Assembly (NCBI RefSeq): GCF_905147365.1
Contig: NC_056409.1
Location: 12,219,001-12,283,000 of the forward strand
Source: Aricia agestis
Taxonomy: Eukaryota; Arthropoda; Insecta; Lepidoptera; Lycaenidae
DNA: 64,000 nt
Reading direction: 5' to 3'
Every line of letters starts with the position of its first letter. Positions within the stretch are counted from its first letter, which is position 1. Under the pieces are notes generated by a model. The model saw only the letters and a list, made by a program, of their open reading frames with translations, made no database searches and had not been told where the DNA came from. The position numbers and the translations under genes were made by a program. Shown here piece by piece: positions 23,235 through 33,729 of this stretch.

Positions 23235-23953
23235 CTGAAACAAAAATATGATAGTTTGTCTCATGATCGCTTGATCATGATCGATTTGTTTCGATAAAAT
23301 TTGAGACATAATATTTACGTCTATTTGTGATATTTACATGGGACCCTTATTTTTTTACATAAATATCAATAAAGAAATAATTTATCTTGGTCCTATTTCA
23401 TGAAATATTTATTATCTTTTATCTGTTAAGGCGAGGCCAGTTCGCATATTCTGGGAAAAGACTGATTTTTAAGCTTCCAGTCTGAAGAAATTATGTGGAA
23501 TTCTCTTACAACAAAATTGATATAGACTCAAAAAGGAACAAAATAACAAAATAACCGAACAGAATATTAAAAAATGGCATGGTAATTCTTTAAAACAATC
23601 TTGAATATCACCATAAAAATACACTTCAAATTCGAACATCTCGTAATTTTCAATGACAATGATATGATTTTTTTACAAAAAGGATAGCTTTTTTATAATT
23701 AAAAAAAAATAACTGAATAGTTTTTGAATTGATTTCGATAAATGATTCGGTCATTTAAAAAAAATTATAATTTTCTCCTATTTCGCCCTATCAAAGACGC
23801 AGCGAGCGTCGTAACCGCCACTGTACAAGGCGCGCTGATATGAATGTTATTTTAATGTCCTTTACATCGATATTCGAACCGGTGGTAGGCAACGTAGTTT
23901 CTTCGTTCGACTTTCAAAAAGTGTATCATGATACCCATTTTGAATAAAAAGAT

Positions 23954-23982
23954 ATTTTATTTTTATTTTATTTTATTTTATT
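23954..23982 (+). repeat. (TTTTA)n microsatellite
   Basis: Five or six units of TTTTA, one interrupted, within the intron between exons A and B. Confidence 0.85.
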
Positions 23983-24232
23983 ACAGACATCGACCTACTA
24001 TTTTAGCGCCTACCTGGCCTTAATAAATTCTTATTTTCGTGATATTACATCGATGACATTTATTTGCCTATTCGTCCTCCTCTCGGTGTTCAAACAGAAA
24101 ATATTATATTCTCCGTTTTCTTTCATATTGTTCCATTAATGTATAATTATTATTTTATAAAGTGACTTTATTACGTCACTTTATAAATTAAAACCCTCGA
24201 ATATAAATTTATGTTTTACGAGCGTTATTCTT

Positions 24233-24316
24233 TGGTAGAAACGCAGCCTAAATTTGGACGCATCCTAATTACGTTTAGTAATTAGGATGCGTCCAGATTT
24301 AGGCTGCGTTTCCACC
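24233..24316. repeat. 84-bp hairpin made from an inverted MITE end
   Basis: TGGTAGAAACGCAGCCTAAA... pairs with ...TTTAGGCTGCGTTTCCACCA; between them GACGCATCCTAATTAC folds back on itself. The outer 20 bp are ends of the MITE family of 14129-14312, so two MITE ends face each other around a small palindrome. Confidence 0.8.
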
Positions 24317-24462
24317 AGAGATGTGTTGCGAGGAATGTGTATTTGAGAACCAATAGAATCGCTTCATTGGCGTGAGTTTGCCGATGTCCTCGCTCAGTGC
24401 AGTGATTCTATTGGATCTTAAAAACATATTCCTCACAACACTTCTCTGGTGGAAACGTAGCC
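24302..24462. mobile_element. PIF/Harbinger-type MITE, copy 2
   Basis: Ends GGCTGCGTTTCCACCAGAGA and its diverged inverse (CTCTGGTGGAAACGTAGCC); inside, AGAACCAATAGAATCGCTT and TATTGGATCTTAAAA match copy 1. The left flank is TTA, the right TAA, so the duplication is eroded. 166 bp from exon A. Confidence 0.75.
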
Positions 24463-24628
24463 TAACGGGAGGTGACCGGACACACGATTTCAGATTGACC
24501 GCTTTAGAATTGAATAACTACAAACTTCGAAAATTGTATGTTGTGACATTTGATATAGAAACGTTATTGTGATAGTCACGTCTAGTGACCTTTAAGCTAC
24601 CCTTCAAGACCTTTAATTACCTTTTTAC

Positions 24629-24786
24629 CTGTTAATAAAAGCCAATCTAGGTCTTTCTATCCATCGCCTCTCAATGCTGGTGTTACCGAATTCACTCTTA
24701 ATTCTATCAAGATGCTGATCAACTTCCACCGGTTTCTGGTGCCATTGTGGGATTTCAAAACATATTTCCTCCTCATATAATCCATG
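24629..24786 (-). CDS. Exon A of unrecognised secreted-type helical protein (internal coding exon)
   Basis: Read on the minus strand, this 158-bp exon follows an acceptor ending TTTTAG and ends before a GTAAAA donor. It is open in one frame (52 codons plus 2 nt; starts phase 0, HGLYEEEICFEI...) while the other two frames contain stops. The product is acidic and helix-prone, with one cysteine (residue 9 of the part seen) and an N-glycosylation sequon NTS at 35. An in-frame TAG lies directly upstream of CAT, so it cannot be the start of the protein; at least one 5' exon is missing. Phase 2 matches exon B exactly. Family not recognised. Confidence 0.72.
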
Positions 24787-26630
24787 CTAAAAGATACATT
24801 TTTAAATAAGTGCAACACATAAAAAAATCTACCTAAATTAAGAATTTAGGATTTTAAAGTTACCACTCCACTAGTGGGGACATATGCCACAAATGTTAGA
24901 CAAAAAATATAAAGTACTAAAAACGACAAATTGTATTTCAAACAATAACTACTGTAAGCATTCATTCTAAATCAGTATGCGAATTAATTAAATGTTTTAT
25001 GAATAGCGTCGATTTTAATCCTAGTTTTATGAGAAAAACTACAATTGCAATTTCATATTGCAATTTGCAGCCGTTATTATTGTGCATTTTAGTTTTATAA
25101 TGAATTTGAGTTAATAATTATATTTCATAATAACTAACTAACCCAATTAAATCCCAAATAAAACCTAAATACATTTTTTTTGGTCTGAGTATAGCTACAA
25201 TATCCTTGGTTCTATCACTAAAACAATAGGTAGGTACATAGAGCTGATGAGGTGCCTGGAAAACAGATATAAAGAATTATAAAAGAAAGAAAAAATTATA
25301 TATTATGAACCAGAAAGTAGCGAAACATTCAGACACCATTAAATATCATAAAATTTACCTGCAAAGCGATAATATAATTTTGTTTCAAAAAATTAAACCT
25401 AAGTCTTCTTGAAGTGTAATTTACCGTAGTAGCGAAATTTTCATTCGCGCAAAAAGTAGTTAAAGAAGCAAAGTGCTTAAGAAAATATCAGTACAGCGGC
25501 AAATGGAGACACGTACACCGATGTTCTTAACGAGAAAAAAATAATTTACCGAGTACTTAATTAATTCAGGTAACGTCCCGGGGAAGGCTAAGACAGCGGC
25601 AACTTAATGTTGCTAAAATACATTATGAGTCGAGTGAGAATACCGCAATGTCATTTAAAATGTTTTTAATGAAAGCATTTTTACCGCGTCTTTTGTACCT
25701 AACCTGAACTGAAATATTCAGGAGGAAAGTGCTTAGTGCACTTAGAGTGTGGCGTAATTAAAAATGTTTTAATAGTCGACTACAATCGACCTCTCGTTAG
25801 TTTGTAATATTATAGTTGTATTGAACTGTCAACAAGGACTACCATAGTAGAATACTTTATTATTAAAAAAAGGGCTTTTTGCGATTATACAGTGATTAAG
25901 TAGTAGTTGTTTCATGTAGAGATTAACCCAAAACGTAATATTAAAGTAACTTTCCCGTCTTGTTATATAACATTACATCCAAAACTAACATTTCATTTCT
26001 GTAGAAATTCAGAATTGCATACTTAATGTGTTACTTAACTTAGATGGAGCGAGTTACTTAAGCATGAGATAAAGTAAGCTAGGCAAAAGTTTATCACAGA
26101 AATGAGACTGAAGGACGTAGTTTTGACATCTTTAATAAGTACTGAAAAGCCAGTTATATCTCGGAGTCGTGTTTACATGAATTACGTCTTCGCCGAGGCA
26201 CCTGATCTTTTTTCGCTGTAAAATCTATTTATAAAACAGTCATTTAATAGATATCTAAGATCTTCCAAGAGGCAAATGAAATAGTCTCAAAGCGGATCTG
26301 TATTTCCCGGTATATTTCATTTTGTCATCCGACTCAGCGAGTTTTATATTGTAGAAACGAGGTATTTACTGCATCTGATGTTAAAAACAGCTCAGAGTTC
26401 AGTTTATTTCATAAAACTTTAAGACAGGCCAGCTGGCCAATTAGTATTTTCACTTTTAGTATAAAATATTACAGATTGAACGGTCACATTGGCTTAGAAT
26501 TTGTTTTATTGGTAAATATTGCCGTTATGTAGAGTAGTAACAGACCTATTTAGTAATGCGTGGTAATAAAGCGATGAAAGAATTTTCTCTGAAGTCAAAA
26601 TGGCGTTGCTTCTCTAGAATTATAACCATA
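24787..26630. other. Upstream intron or flank; only weak exon candidate inside
   Basis: Apart from the 25359-25475 candidate, no coding frame with splice context is visible. No element with clear ends. Confidence 0.4.
25359..25475 (-). CDS. Candidate upstream exon (weak)
   Basis: On the minus strand a 117-bp stretch lies between an acceptor-like TATTTTCTTAAG and a good donor CAG|GTAAAT, is open for 39 codons, and has phase 0 at both ends, as exon A requires. The start (FASLTTFCANENF) resembles the end of a signal peptide and a sequon NYT follows. Against it: third positions are very AT-rich, no ATG is in frame, and AT-rich sequence yields such frames by chance. If real, it would be about 570 bp upstream of exon A. 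Confidence 0.22.
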
Positions 26631-27097
26631 CGAGCTTTTGCCCGCGGCTTCGCTCGCGTTAAAAAGTATTATTATATACAAACTTTCATCCCCTATTTGA
26701 ACCCCTTGGGGTTGGAATTTATCAAAATCCTTTCTTAGCGGATGCCTACGTCATAACATCTACCTGCATGCCAAATTTCAGCCCGATCCATCCAGTGGTT
26801 TGGGCTGTGCGTTGATAGATCACTATGTCAATCAGTCAGTCACCTTTGAGTTTTATATATTACGAGCTTTTGCCCGCGGCTTCGCTCGCGTTAAGAAGTA
26901 TTATTATATATTAACTTTCATCCCCTATTTGAACCCCTTGGGGTTGGAATTTTTCAAAATCCTTTCTTAGCGGATGCCTACGTCATAACATCTACCTGCA
27001 TGCCAAATTTCAGCCCGATCCGTCCAGTGGTTTGGGCTGTGCGTTGATAGATCACTATGTCAATCAGTCAGTCACCTTTGAGTTTTATATATATAGA
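26631..27097 (-). mobile_element. Two tandem Helitron copies, head to tail
   Basis: Units 26631-26862 and 26863-27097 are almost identical (232-235 bp). Minus-strand 5' of the right copy is A|TCTATATATATAAAACTCAA with a GACTGACTGAC run; 3' ends are hairpin CGCGAGCGAAGCCGCGGGCA then AAAGCTCG. The left copy lost its extreme 5' tip at the junction. Confidence 0.75.
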
Positions 27098-27207
27098 TAT
27101 ATTATATAGATATAGATTACAAAAAAAGTTCGAACACCACTACAACTGTTATATGACAGCAACGCTAGAAAACCAAAACTTCACTTTACTTACTTCAATG
27201 GCCTACT

Positions 27208-27363
27208 TTACACCCTGGTTCCAGCTACTGCGTTCGAAATTCGTATTATCCGACGATTTACGTTGTTTTCGAGGCCATAGCATGTTAGTACAGCGCATAA
27301 AGTGTCAATAAGCTCGTCAGCAGCGTTTACACCTGTCATGTCCGCAGCGAGCGTGAACTGCAT
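27208..27363 (-). CDS. Short coding-like ORF, 51 aa, unassigned
   Basis: An ATG-started frame (MQFTLAADMTGVNAADELID...) runs 51 codons to TAA on the minus strand, and the same frame is open a further 17 codons upstream of the ATG. Composition is richer in G and C than the flanks and the peptide has balanced residues with two cysteines. A weak phase-0 donor (AGG|GTGTAA) occurs just before the stop. It could be a 5' exon of the minus-strand gene, a retropseudogene scrap or part of an unrecognised repeat. I do not recognise the peptide. Confidence 0.2.
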   Translation of the reverse strand: MQFTLAADMTGVNAADELIDTLCAVLTCYGLENNVNRRIIRISNAVAGTRV

Positions 27364-29402
27364 GTCACGTGTAGCTGACGTGAATCCATGATTCGCTCGA
27401 ACGTGAATGACGACCTCCTAAGGCTGAAAATTTTAAATTGTACCCTTGACATTCTATTTCCTAAATTCGAAAATGGAATTTGGAGACGTTTGTAGTTTGT
27501 AGTGTGGAGTAAACTGTGTGAAACGGAGTGGATAGAATTGACGTGTTTTAAATAAATTATATTTGGAAATCTCCAGTCTACTATTGCCTGTCCCTACCGA
27601 CTACGTATTTTAGCAACAACAGTTATAATATTTCGCTATTTAGTTTTAGCTTCTCATCTCTTACAAATTTTAAAGCAATAAAAGTTTTGCCTGCGGTCTC
27701 AACTTAAATAATCTAAAAAGTTTAAGGCGTAAATAGTCTTCGGTGATAAACTGATAATAAACCTGTAATCTAAAGCAATCAGTCACCCGGACGATGGCGG
27801 AACATGCGGCCGATTAGCTAAGTAGATCGGCCCGGCCATCAGATAGCCCGTATTAATGGCAGGAAACGCACGGCGGTGCTTAGCAATTAGCACGGTATAT
27901 TGGGAGCAATTCTCATTGCTAAGTGAATAAAACATTCGTGTTTTACCTATTTTCCCCAATGTTGCTTTATTGTGGGCATGGGTTTAAGAGCTGTGAATTT
28001 GTGGTCAAAGACTAGCTTTTCATATCTGTTATCTTCGTAAATTTAAGTATTCTTATATGTTAGTCTGGTGAATACGAGTAAAGTGTCAAAAAGACAACAT
28101 CTTTCAGACACTTACTTTACTCGTTTTATTTAATTATTTAAGTTTTCTAAATATGAATTTTAGTTGACTAGGTATGTAACAACGCGGTATCAACTTTAAT
28201 GAAATTTAAAATTTACATTTATTTTTTTAGAATTTACTTTCATGACAATTTAAATTTAGAAATTACATTTTTAACATTGTATAAAAACAATAATAAGGTT
28301 TTCTCGCGCATAAATTATTAATAATGTAGAAGAAAATACTTCCAAGTTTAAAATGTAAAATTCCATTCCATTTTTCTTTAATCCGTTTGATAAAATGTAT
28401 AACATAAACTCATTTTATTTCCAACATCCATCAACATAAAGTTATTTTGATAAAAACCGCTCACGATATCACAAAACAAATAAAGATGGAAGATTTTTTT
28501 TTTCTAAATAAAAACGTAACAAATGTAAAATCTCGGAGTTGCGAAACGGACATAAAATTAAATATCCGGAAAGAGTCAGCTCGCTATCTGTAATAGAAAT
28601 CTTGTAGATTTATCGGCTTGTGGTACAAGGGCTGCGGTTACCGAATGAAATATAAGCGCTCACAAGCGCTTGTTTTATTTTTAAAGAAATATGCTATAAG
28701 CGATGCTGGACGTTTTTATTGCGACTATGTTCAAATCAGTATTTCTTAAACTGATAACTTGTTTGGAACTGCACAAATGTTATGCTACTCACCTACCAGA
28801 GCTGTATGACTAAACATACATTATGTTAAAACATCTAAAAGGATATTTATGTGAAATAAGGAAATAATAAAAGCTTGCACTACGTCAACAAAATTAGCCT
28901 ACGAGCATACCAGGACTTGAAAAGTCTTTTCACTCTCCCACTGTCTCCACACAGACCGTACTTTGGAGACTTGTTTAGGCTAGCTAAGGCTATCTCTCTG
29001 CCAATGTGTCACTTTGTATAGTATTATTATTGTTGCGAAACACAACCTACTCTGTTCTATTTGGGTTATGTGGTCGCTGTATACACCTAACCATAGACTT
29101 AATATATACTTATAGGTTTATGCACCTAACCATCTCAATTTCATTATTGGAGGAACATTTTGCAAGCGATATTATCAGGTCGTTTGATTTGAAGTTGTGT
29201 TCTCAGAAAGTTAACTATAGATTAGTCTGATAGTTCACAGCTTGTACAAGTTGCTATATTACCAGGTTTGTATAGTGTACGTATAAGGAAATGTTTACAC
29301 GGTATAATTCTCTTTGAACTCAACTTTATTAGTATGCACTTTGTGGGTAAAACAATTATTATTAATGTGTGTATGACGAATATGTCTGTTAAGTTTTTAG
29401 GG
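27364..29402. other. No gene seen
   Basis: 28075-28124 is a loose inverted repeat (GAGTAAAGTGTC/GACACTTACTTTACTC). 27790-27910 is GC-richer without a recognisable identity. Minus-strand GTAG|GTGAGTAG at about 28790 is a good donor sequence but no compatible coding frame precedes it. Confidence 0.4.
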
Positions 29403-29698
29403 TTTTTTTTATGAAATAAGGGGGCAAACGAGCAAACGGGTCACCTGATAGAAAGCAACTTCCGTCGCCCATGGACACTCGCAGCATCAGAAGAGCTGCA
29501 GGTGCGTTGCCGGCCTTTTAAGAGGGAATAGGGTAGGGAAGGGAAGGGAATAGGGGAGGCTAGGGAAGGGAATAGGGTAGGGGATTGGGCCTCCGGTAAA
29601 CTCACTCTCTCGGAGAAACACAGCGCAAACGCTGTTTCACGCCGGTTTTCTGTGAGAACGTGGTATTTCTCCGGTCGAGCCGGCCCATTCGTGCCGAG
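29403..29698 (-). mobile_element. SINE family L
   Basis: A-tail as poly-T at 29403-29410; shared blocks run to GAGCCGGCCCATTCGTGCC, so most of the head is present. The purine tract (AGGG)n at 29520-29580 varies in length between copies. Confidence 0.8.
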
Positions 29699-29775
29699 GT
29701 TGAACGTTTTTTGTTTTTTTTTTTTGTTAAAAGGTATGGACTATGGAGTTACTTTTAGTCCGGGGAAAGGTACAT

Positions 29776-30409
29776 TCTAATATATAAAATTCTCGTGTCA
29801 CGGTGTACGTAATTGAACTCCTCTGAAACGGCTCGACCGATTTTCGTGAATCTTAGCGAGCATATCGGCTAGGCTTGAGAATCAGACAACATCTACTTTT
29901 TATATTGGTAAGTGCATTTGTTGAAATAAATAATAGTTAATTATTACAATTATTCGAGACTGACGGCGACCATTGTTTGTGCAACATGATAGCGATGGAC
30001 GTTGCCATGGTGCTATACTTATTTAGTCACTTCAATAAAATAATAATAATAATAACTAGAAATCGCCCAATGGTCGAAATTCGACCTTAGTTTCAACGAC
30101 ATTTAATTAGGACTACTACCTATATTTTGTAAAAAAATATTAACTTTATCATATTTTTTTCAACTCTTGTCTCTAGGACTCAGCTGATCTCAGACTGGCC
30201 GTGTAAGCATTGCCTAATCATAATTTCAAAATAATATTAGCTCGATGCACTCCTTCACCATATAAGCTATAACTGTGCAAAATTTCATTCACCTACGTTT
30301 CCGCATTTTTCGTCAAAGGGGATACAAAGTTTTTCGCTTGCGTATTAATATATAGATATGGGCGAAATTATTCTTTATATGGCAAAACAATGTTTGCCGG
30401 GACAGCTAG
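29776..30409 (+). mobile_element. Helitron family A, split by a Helitron B insertion
   Basis: 5' TCTAATATATAAAATTCTCG and 3' ATGTTTGCCGGGACAGCTAG|T match the uninterrupted copies at 21418-21734 and 37955-38278. The extra 30056-30356 segment is a complete family-B element; before it is a short TAA expansion. Confidence 0.8.
30056..30356 (-). mobile_element. Helitron family B, complete, nested in family A
   Basis: Minus-strand 5' A|TCTATATATTAATACGCAAG, 3' GGTCGAATTTCGACC then ATTGGGCGATTTCTAG|T. 301 bp. It defines the full length of the family seen broken at 8682-9471 and truncated at 49420. Confidence 0.82.
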
Positions 30410-32216
30410 TAATATTATAGTATAGTTTTCTATCCCGAAAAATGTACACGACAATAAACGATGTCCACGTTTTACTAAGTATTTTATAATCATAGATCGA
30501 TAAAAATACAAATTGGTACCAAATTAGTGATTTTTAATTGACTAGTAAACATATTTAAACTCGATATTGCAATACAAACCTTTAGGTACAATTCCACCGA
30601 CGACTATAACCAGAGTGGGGTCCACATCCCAGGTTGCTCAACTTGTGTTATCATCAATAATCTTGCATAGCAATGGTAACCTTAATTTCCCCATCGGTTT
30701 CTTTAATATTGAATATTAATACGTTATTGTTTAATGCTACATGCATTAAATAATAAGCTAAATAATTACATAACCTTTAAAACTTCTAAGTATAATAACT
30801 CAAAAACCTGGCCTTGTATAATCACGATTTTTTTTTCTTAAGAATTAGTAATAAATGCTCTTTGTATCAAGGTATATTTCATTTTTACTTTATTTATGAA
30901 CTAAATTCATGTATGGGAAGCTGCCATAGCTCGAATTAGTATCACGTTACGAGTTTCGTTTCTCATATTAAAAGAGAAGACATGACATTTTAACAAGCTG
31001 TTAACACTAACAGACTTTGGTGAAATTGGGCGTGAATATTCGATTTCTTCAATTTAAAAGTGACCACTTGTACCAATTTGTCAAAAGAACGTAAATGAAA
31101 GGTGGTCTGATGGAAAAATATGAAAATAGCAAGTTAAACAATTTATATTTAGATTTAGCAGTATTTACTTTCGGGCTGAAGTTTTATTCAGCGGACCAAC
31201 ATTTCAATGGGTCGGTGCAGGCGCGGTAAACATTTGGTTGTTGGTCGCAGCACTAATTCACGTAAATGGGTGAATTCAGTTGAGTACCCCTGCACCGAGA
31301 CAGATGCGGGCGCGTATTTTGGTTTACAAAATTTTAGATGAATTTATTTATGAAATTTCCGTTGAATGTTGCATTTGATATAACTTTTTGTCGTTATTGC
31401 TGGCCATGTGTTATATTTTCAGTGAAGCGTGTTCACGTTAGGATTTTGGCAACTTTTTGTAAGTTTTAAATTTTTATATTTGATTCGTTATTGGTATATG
31501 TATTATGTACCTATATACATTAACTATTTTTAGAAAATAGTCAATACAACAATAACTTTTAAGTACAACAAAAAATATTCAAGAAATCGTAGAAAATAAT
31601 TTTCTACAGCTTGTTGAATATTTTTTGTTGTAAAAGTAACCGGTTATTTAAAAATATAATAATAAAATTTCGTCATTGAAGCAAAATTTTTATTTTTAAC
31701 CTTACTTTCGAGTTACAATAATACTGAAATAATTGATGTTATTATTTCAGTATTTACCACTCCAAGCTATACCCAGTATTCACCTACCTACTTCTCAGGG
31801 TTTTGCTTTGCACCACTTAATTGTCTCAATTCAAATCCCTCGCGCGTTTAATTATCGTCTGCCACATATTAATTATAAAATAAATATCACTTCGGTTTCC
31901 TTACGTCCCTGTCAAGTTGAAACGTTTCCGAGTTTCGGCCCCTATGTCGGTACACATAAAGGTCATAATTAATACGAAATTAAAACAAATTTTAATAAGT
32001 CGAGTACGCGGGGTGGTTTATTAATTAAACTACAGGCACACATCCGAGTCGCAGTGACGTTCGCTAACGAGTCCCGCCTCTGATTGGCTCAATATTAGTT
32101 TAGGCACGCTTAAAGTCAGAGATCTCTAATGACATTCACCTATATTCGTGTATGATCTTTCGTCTCATTACGGTGTAATTAAAAGTTTTCTATAGATCGT
32201 TATATCATGAGGCGTT
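30410..32216. other. No gene seen; one hairpin
   Basis: 31566-31630 is an inverted repeat (CAACAAAAAATATTCAA ... TTGAATATTTTTTGTTG, with GTAGAAAAT/ATTTTCTAC inside). The 79-codon plus frame at 31733-31972 lacks motifs. A minus-strand stretch near 31170-31320 is open for about 33 codons between an acceptor-like site and a stop, without support. Confidence 0.4.
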
Positions 32217-32532
32217 CTTTTTTTATGATATAAGGGGGCAAACGAGCAAACGGGTCACCTGATGGAAAGCAACTTCCGTCGCCCATGGACACTCGCAGCA
32301 TCAGAAGAGCTGCAGGTGCGTTGCTGGCCTTTTTAATAGGGTAATACGGGAGGGTAGGGAAGGGAAGGGAATAGGGGAGGGTATGGAAGAGGGTAGGGGA
32401 TTGGGCCTCCGGTAAACTCACTCACTCGGCGAAACACAGCGCAAGCGCTGTTTCACGCCGGTTTTCTGTGAGAACGTGGTATTTCTCCAGTCGAGCCGGC
32501 CCATTCGTGCCGAAGCTTGGCTCTCCCACGTA
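32217..32532 (-). mobile_element. SINE family L, longest head
   Basis: Poly-T at 32217-32224 (A-tail), full body, and head to ATACGTGGGAGAGCCAAGC in sense. B-box-like GGCTCGACTGG is present near the 5' end. Confidence 0.8.
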
Positions 32533-32685
32533 TAAAAATACTTTTTCGAAACGAAATATATTTTTTCGAGGTTGCCGTACCTACTAGATTTAAAAAGGCT
32601 TTGGACGTTCCATTACTTCTATATTCTATGTTTATTAAAGTTAGAAGTTTGGTAAGTAGAAATTATTTTAAATTAAACGTTAATA

Positions 32686-32941
32686 CTAGCGGGCCCGACG
32701 GACGACGTCCCGTCACATCTGTTATATGAAGTTTAAATTGTCTATAGTGTAATGACATAATTGTTCTATACGGCGGTAAGGCATTCTTAAATTATCCACG
32801 GATTTTTTAAGCCGGATTATGAATCTAAACCATTTTCAAACCAAGGGGGTTTAAGTACAAACAAAAATTTAATCGGAATCGGTCCAGCCGTTTAGAAGGA
32901 GTTCAATTTCAAACAAACACACGCACAGAAGATATAAAAGA
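32686..32941 (-). mobile_element. Helitron family D
   Basis: Minus-strand 5' TCTTTTATATCTTCTGTGCG, 3' hairpin GACGGGACGTCGTCCGTC then GGGCCCGCTAG|T. 256 bp; contains AATCGGTCCAGCCGTTTAGA-like phrase. Confidence 0.65.
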
Positions 32942-33404
32942 ATATTAAGATTTTAATGCTAAAATTAATACTATTGCAGATTTCTGTAAGCAACGTAAGT
33001 AAATACTAAATAGACAGACAACACTTTGAGCAAGACGTTGAATCTACGTATCAAACTACAGGATTTTAACACCTCCATCGTGGGTATCGCAGACACAATA
33101 GATTTTCAATTGTTATGTGGCAGCTGGCTGCCGCTTGGGGATAGTTTAATATAATCCAGTCCTTTTCTGACAAGATAAAAGAAGTGGATACAAAAGAAGC
33201 ATAACACCAGCACAATGGTTTAGTATAAAGGTCAAAGTCACAGATCAGGGATTTCACCCCTAAGCCGGACACAAATGCCGATAACAATAGTCTTCTACAC
33301 TTTATTATATTAACAAATACGCCTCTGTCTAAGGAATTAAATTACAAAAAATCAGATTTTTTCCTTATTACATATTTATTATATGGCAATGAAGTTAATT
33401 AGTA

Positions 33405-33729
33405 CAGTAGTGCCTCGATAGTCCGACCTCAGCTAATCTCAACTAACACCTCTATAATTCGAACGACCTCCTTTCTCCATACAAATCACTCCCGTAGCCG
33501 CGCCGGCGCATTCTAGTGCCGAGTTAGGCTCCGCGCGCTATTCCGCCATTTTGTTATAGGTACCTACTACCTACATTATATTATCTTTGTACTGTATTTG
33601 TGCGTTTTATCATGGCTTCAACATCCAAAAAATGCCTTTAAAAATCTCTACATACTATAATCCGAACGCTGCGTATATCCGAACAGGGTATATTATATTT
33701 TGTGTGTTCGGACTATCGAGGCCCTACTG
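33405..33729 (+). mobile_element. pogo/Tigger-type element, internally deleted
   Basis: Inverted ends CAGTAGTGCCTCGATAGTCC and GGACTATCGAGGCCCTACTG, with TA on the left flank. At 33612 an ATG opens MASTSKK and then stops, which looks like the first codons of a pogo-class transposase (from memory of the family, not searched). No other transposase sequence remains. Confidence 0.75.

Noticed and set aside
17258..24786. Assignment of the gene to DUF725/TsetseEP-type proteins
   Set aside because: Only a general impression of helical, cysteine-bounded architecture; no diagnostic motif could be checked.
28740..28900. Exon ending at the strong donor GTAG|GTGAGT on the minus strand
   Set aside because: The only open frame before it is eight codons from an ATG in phase 1, which does not fit exon A.
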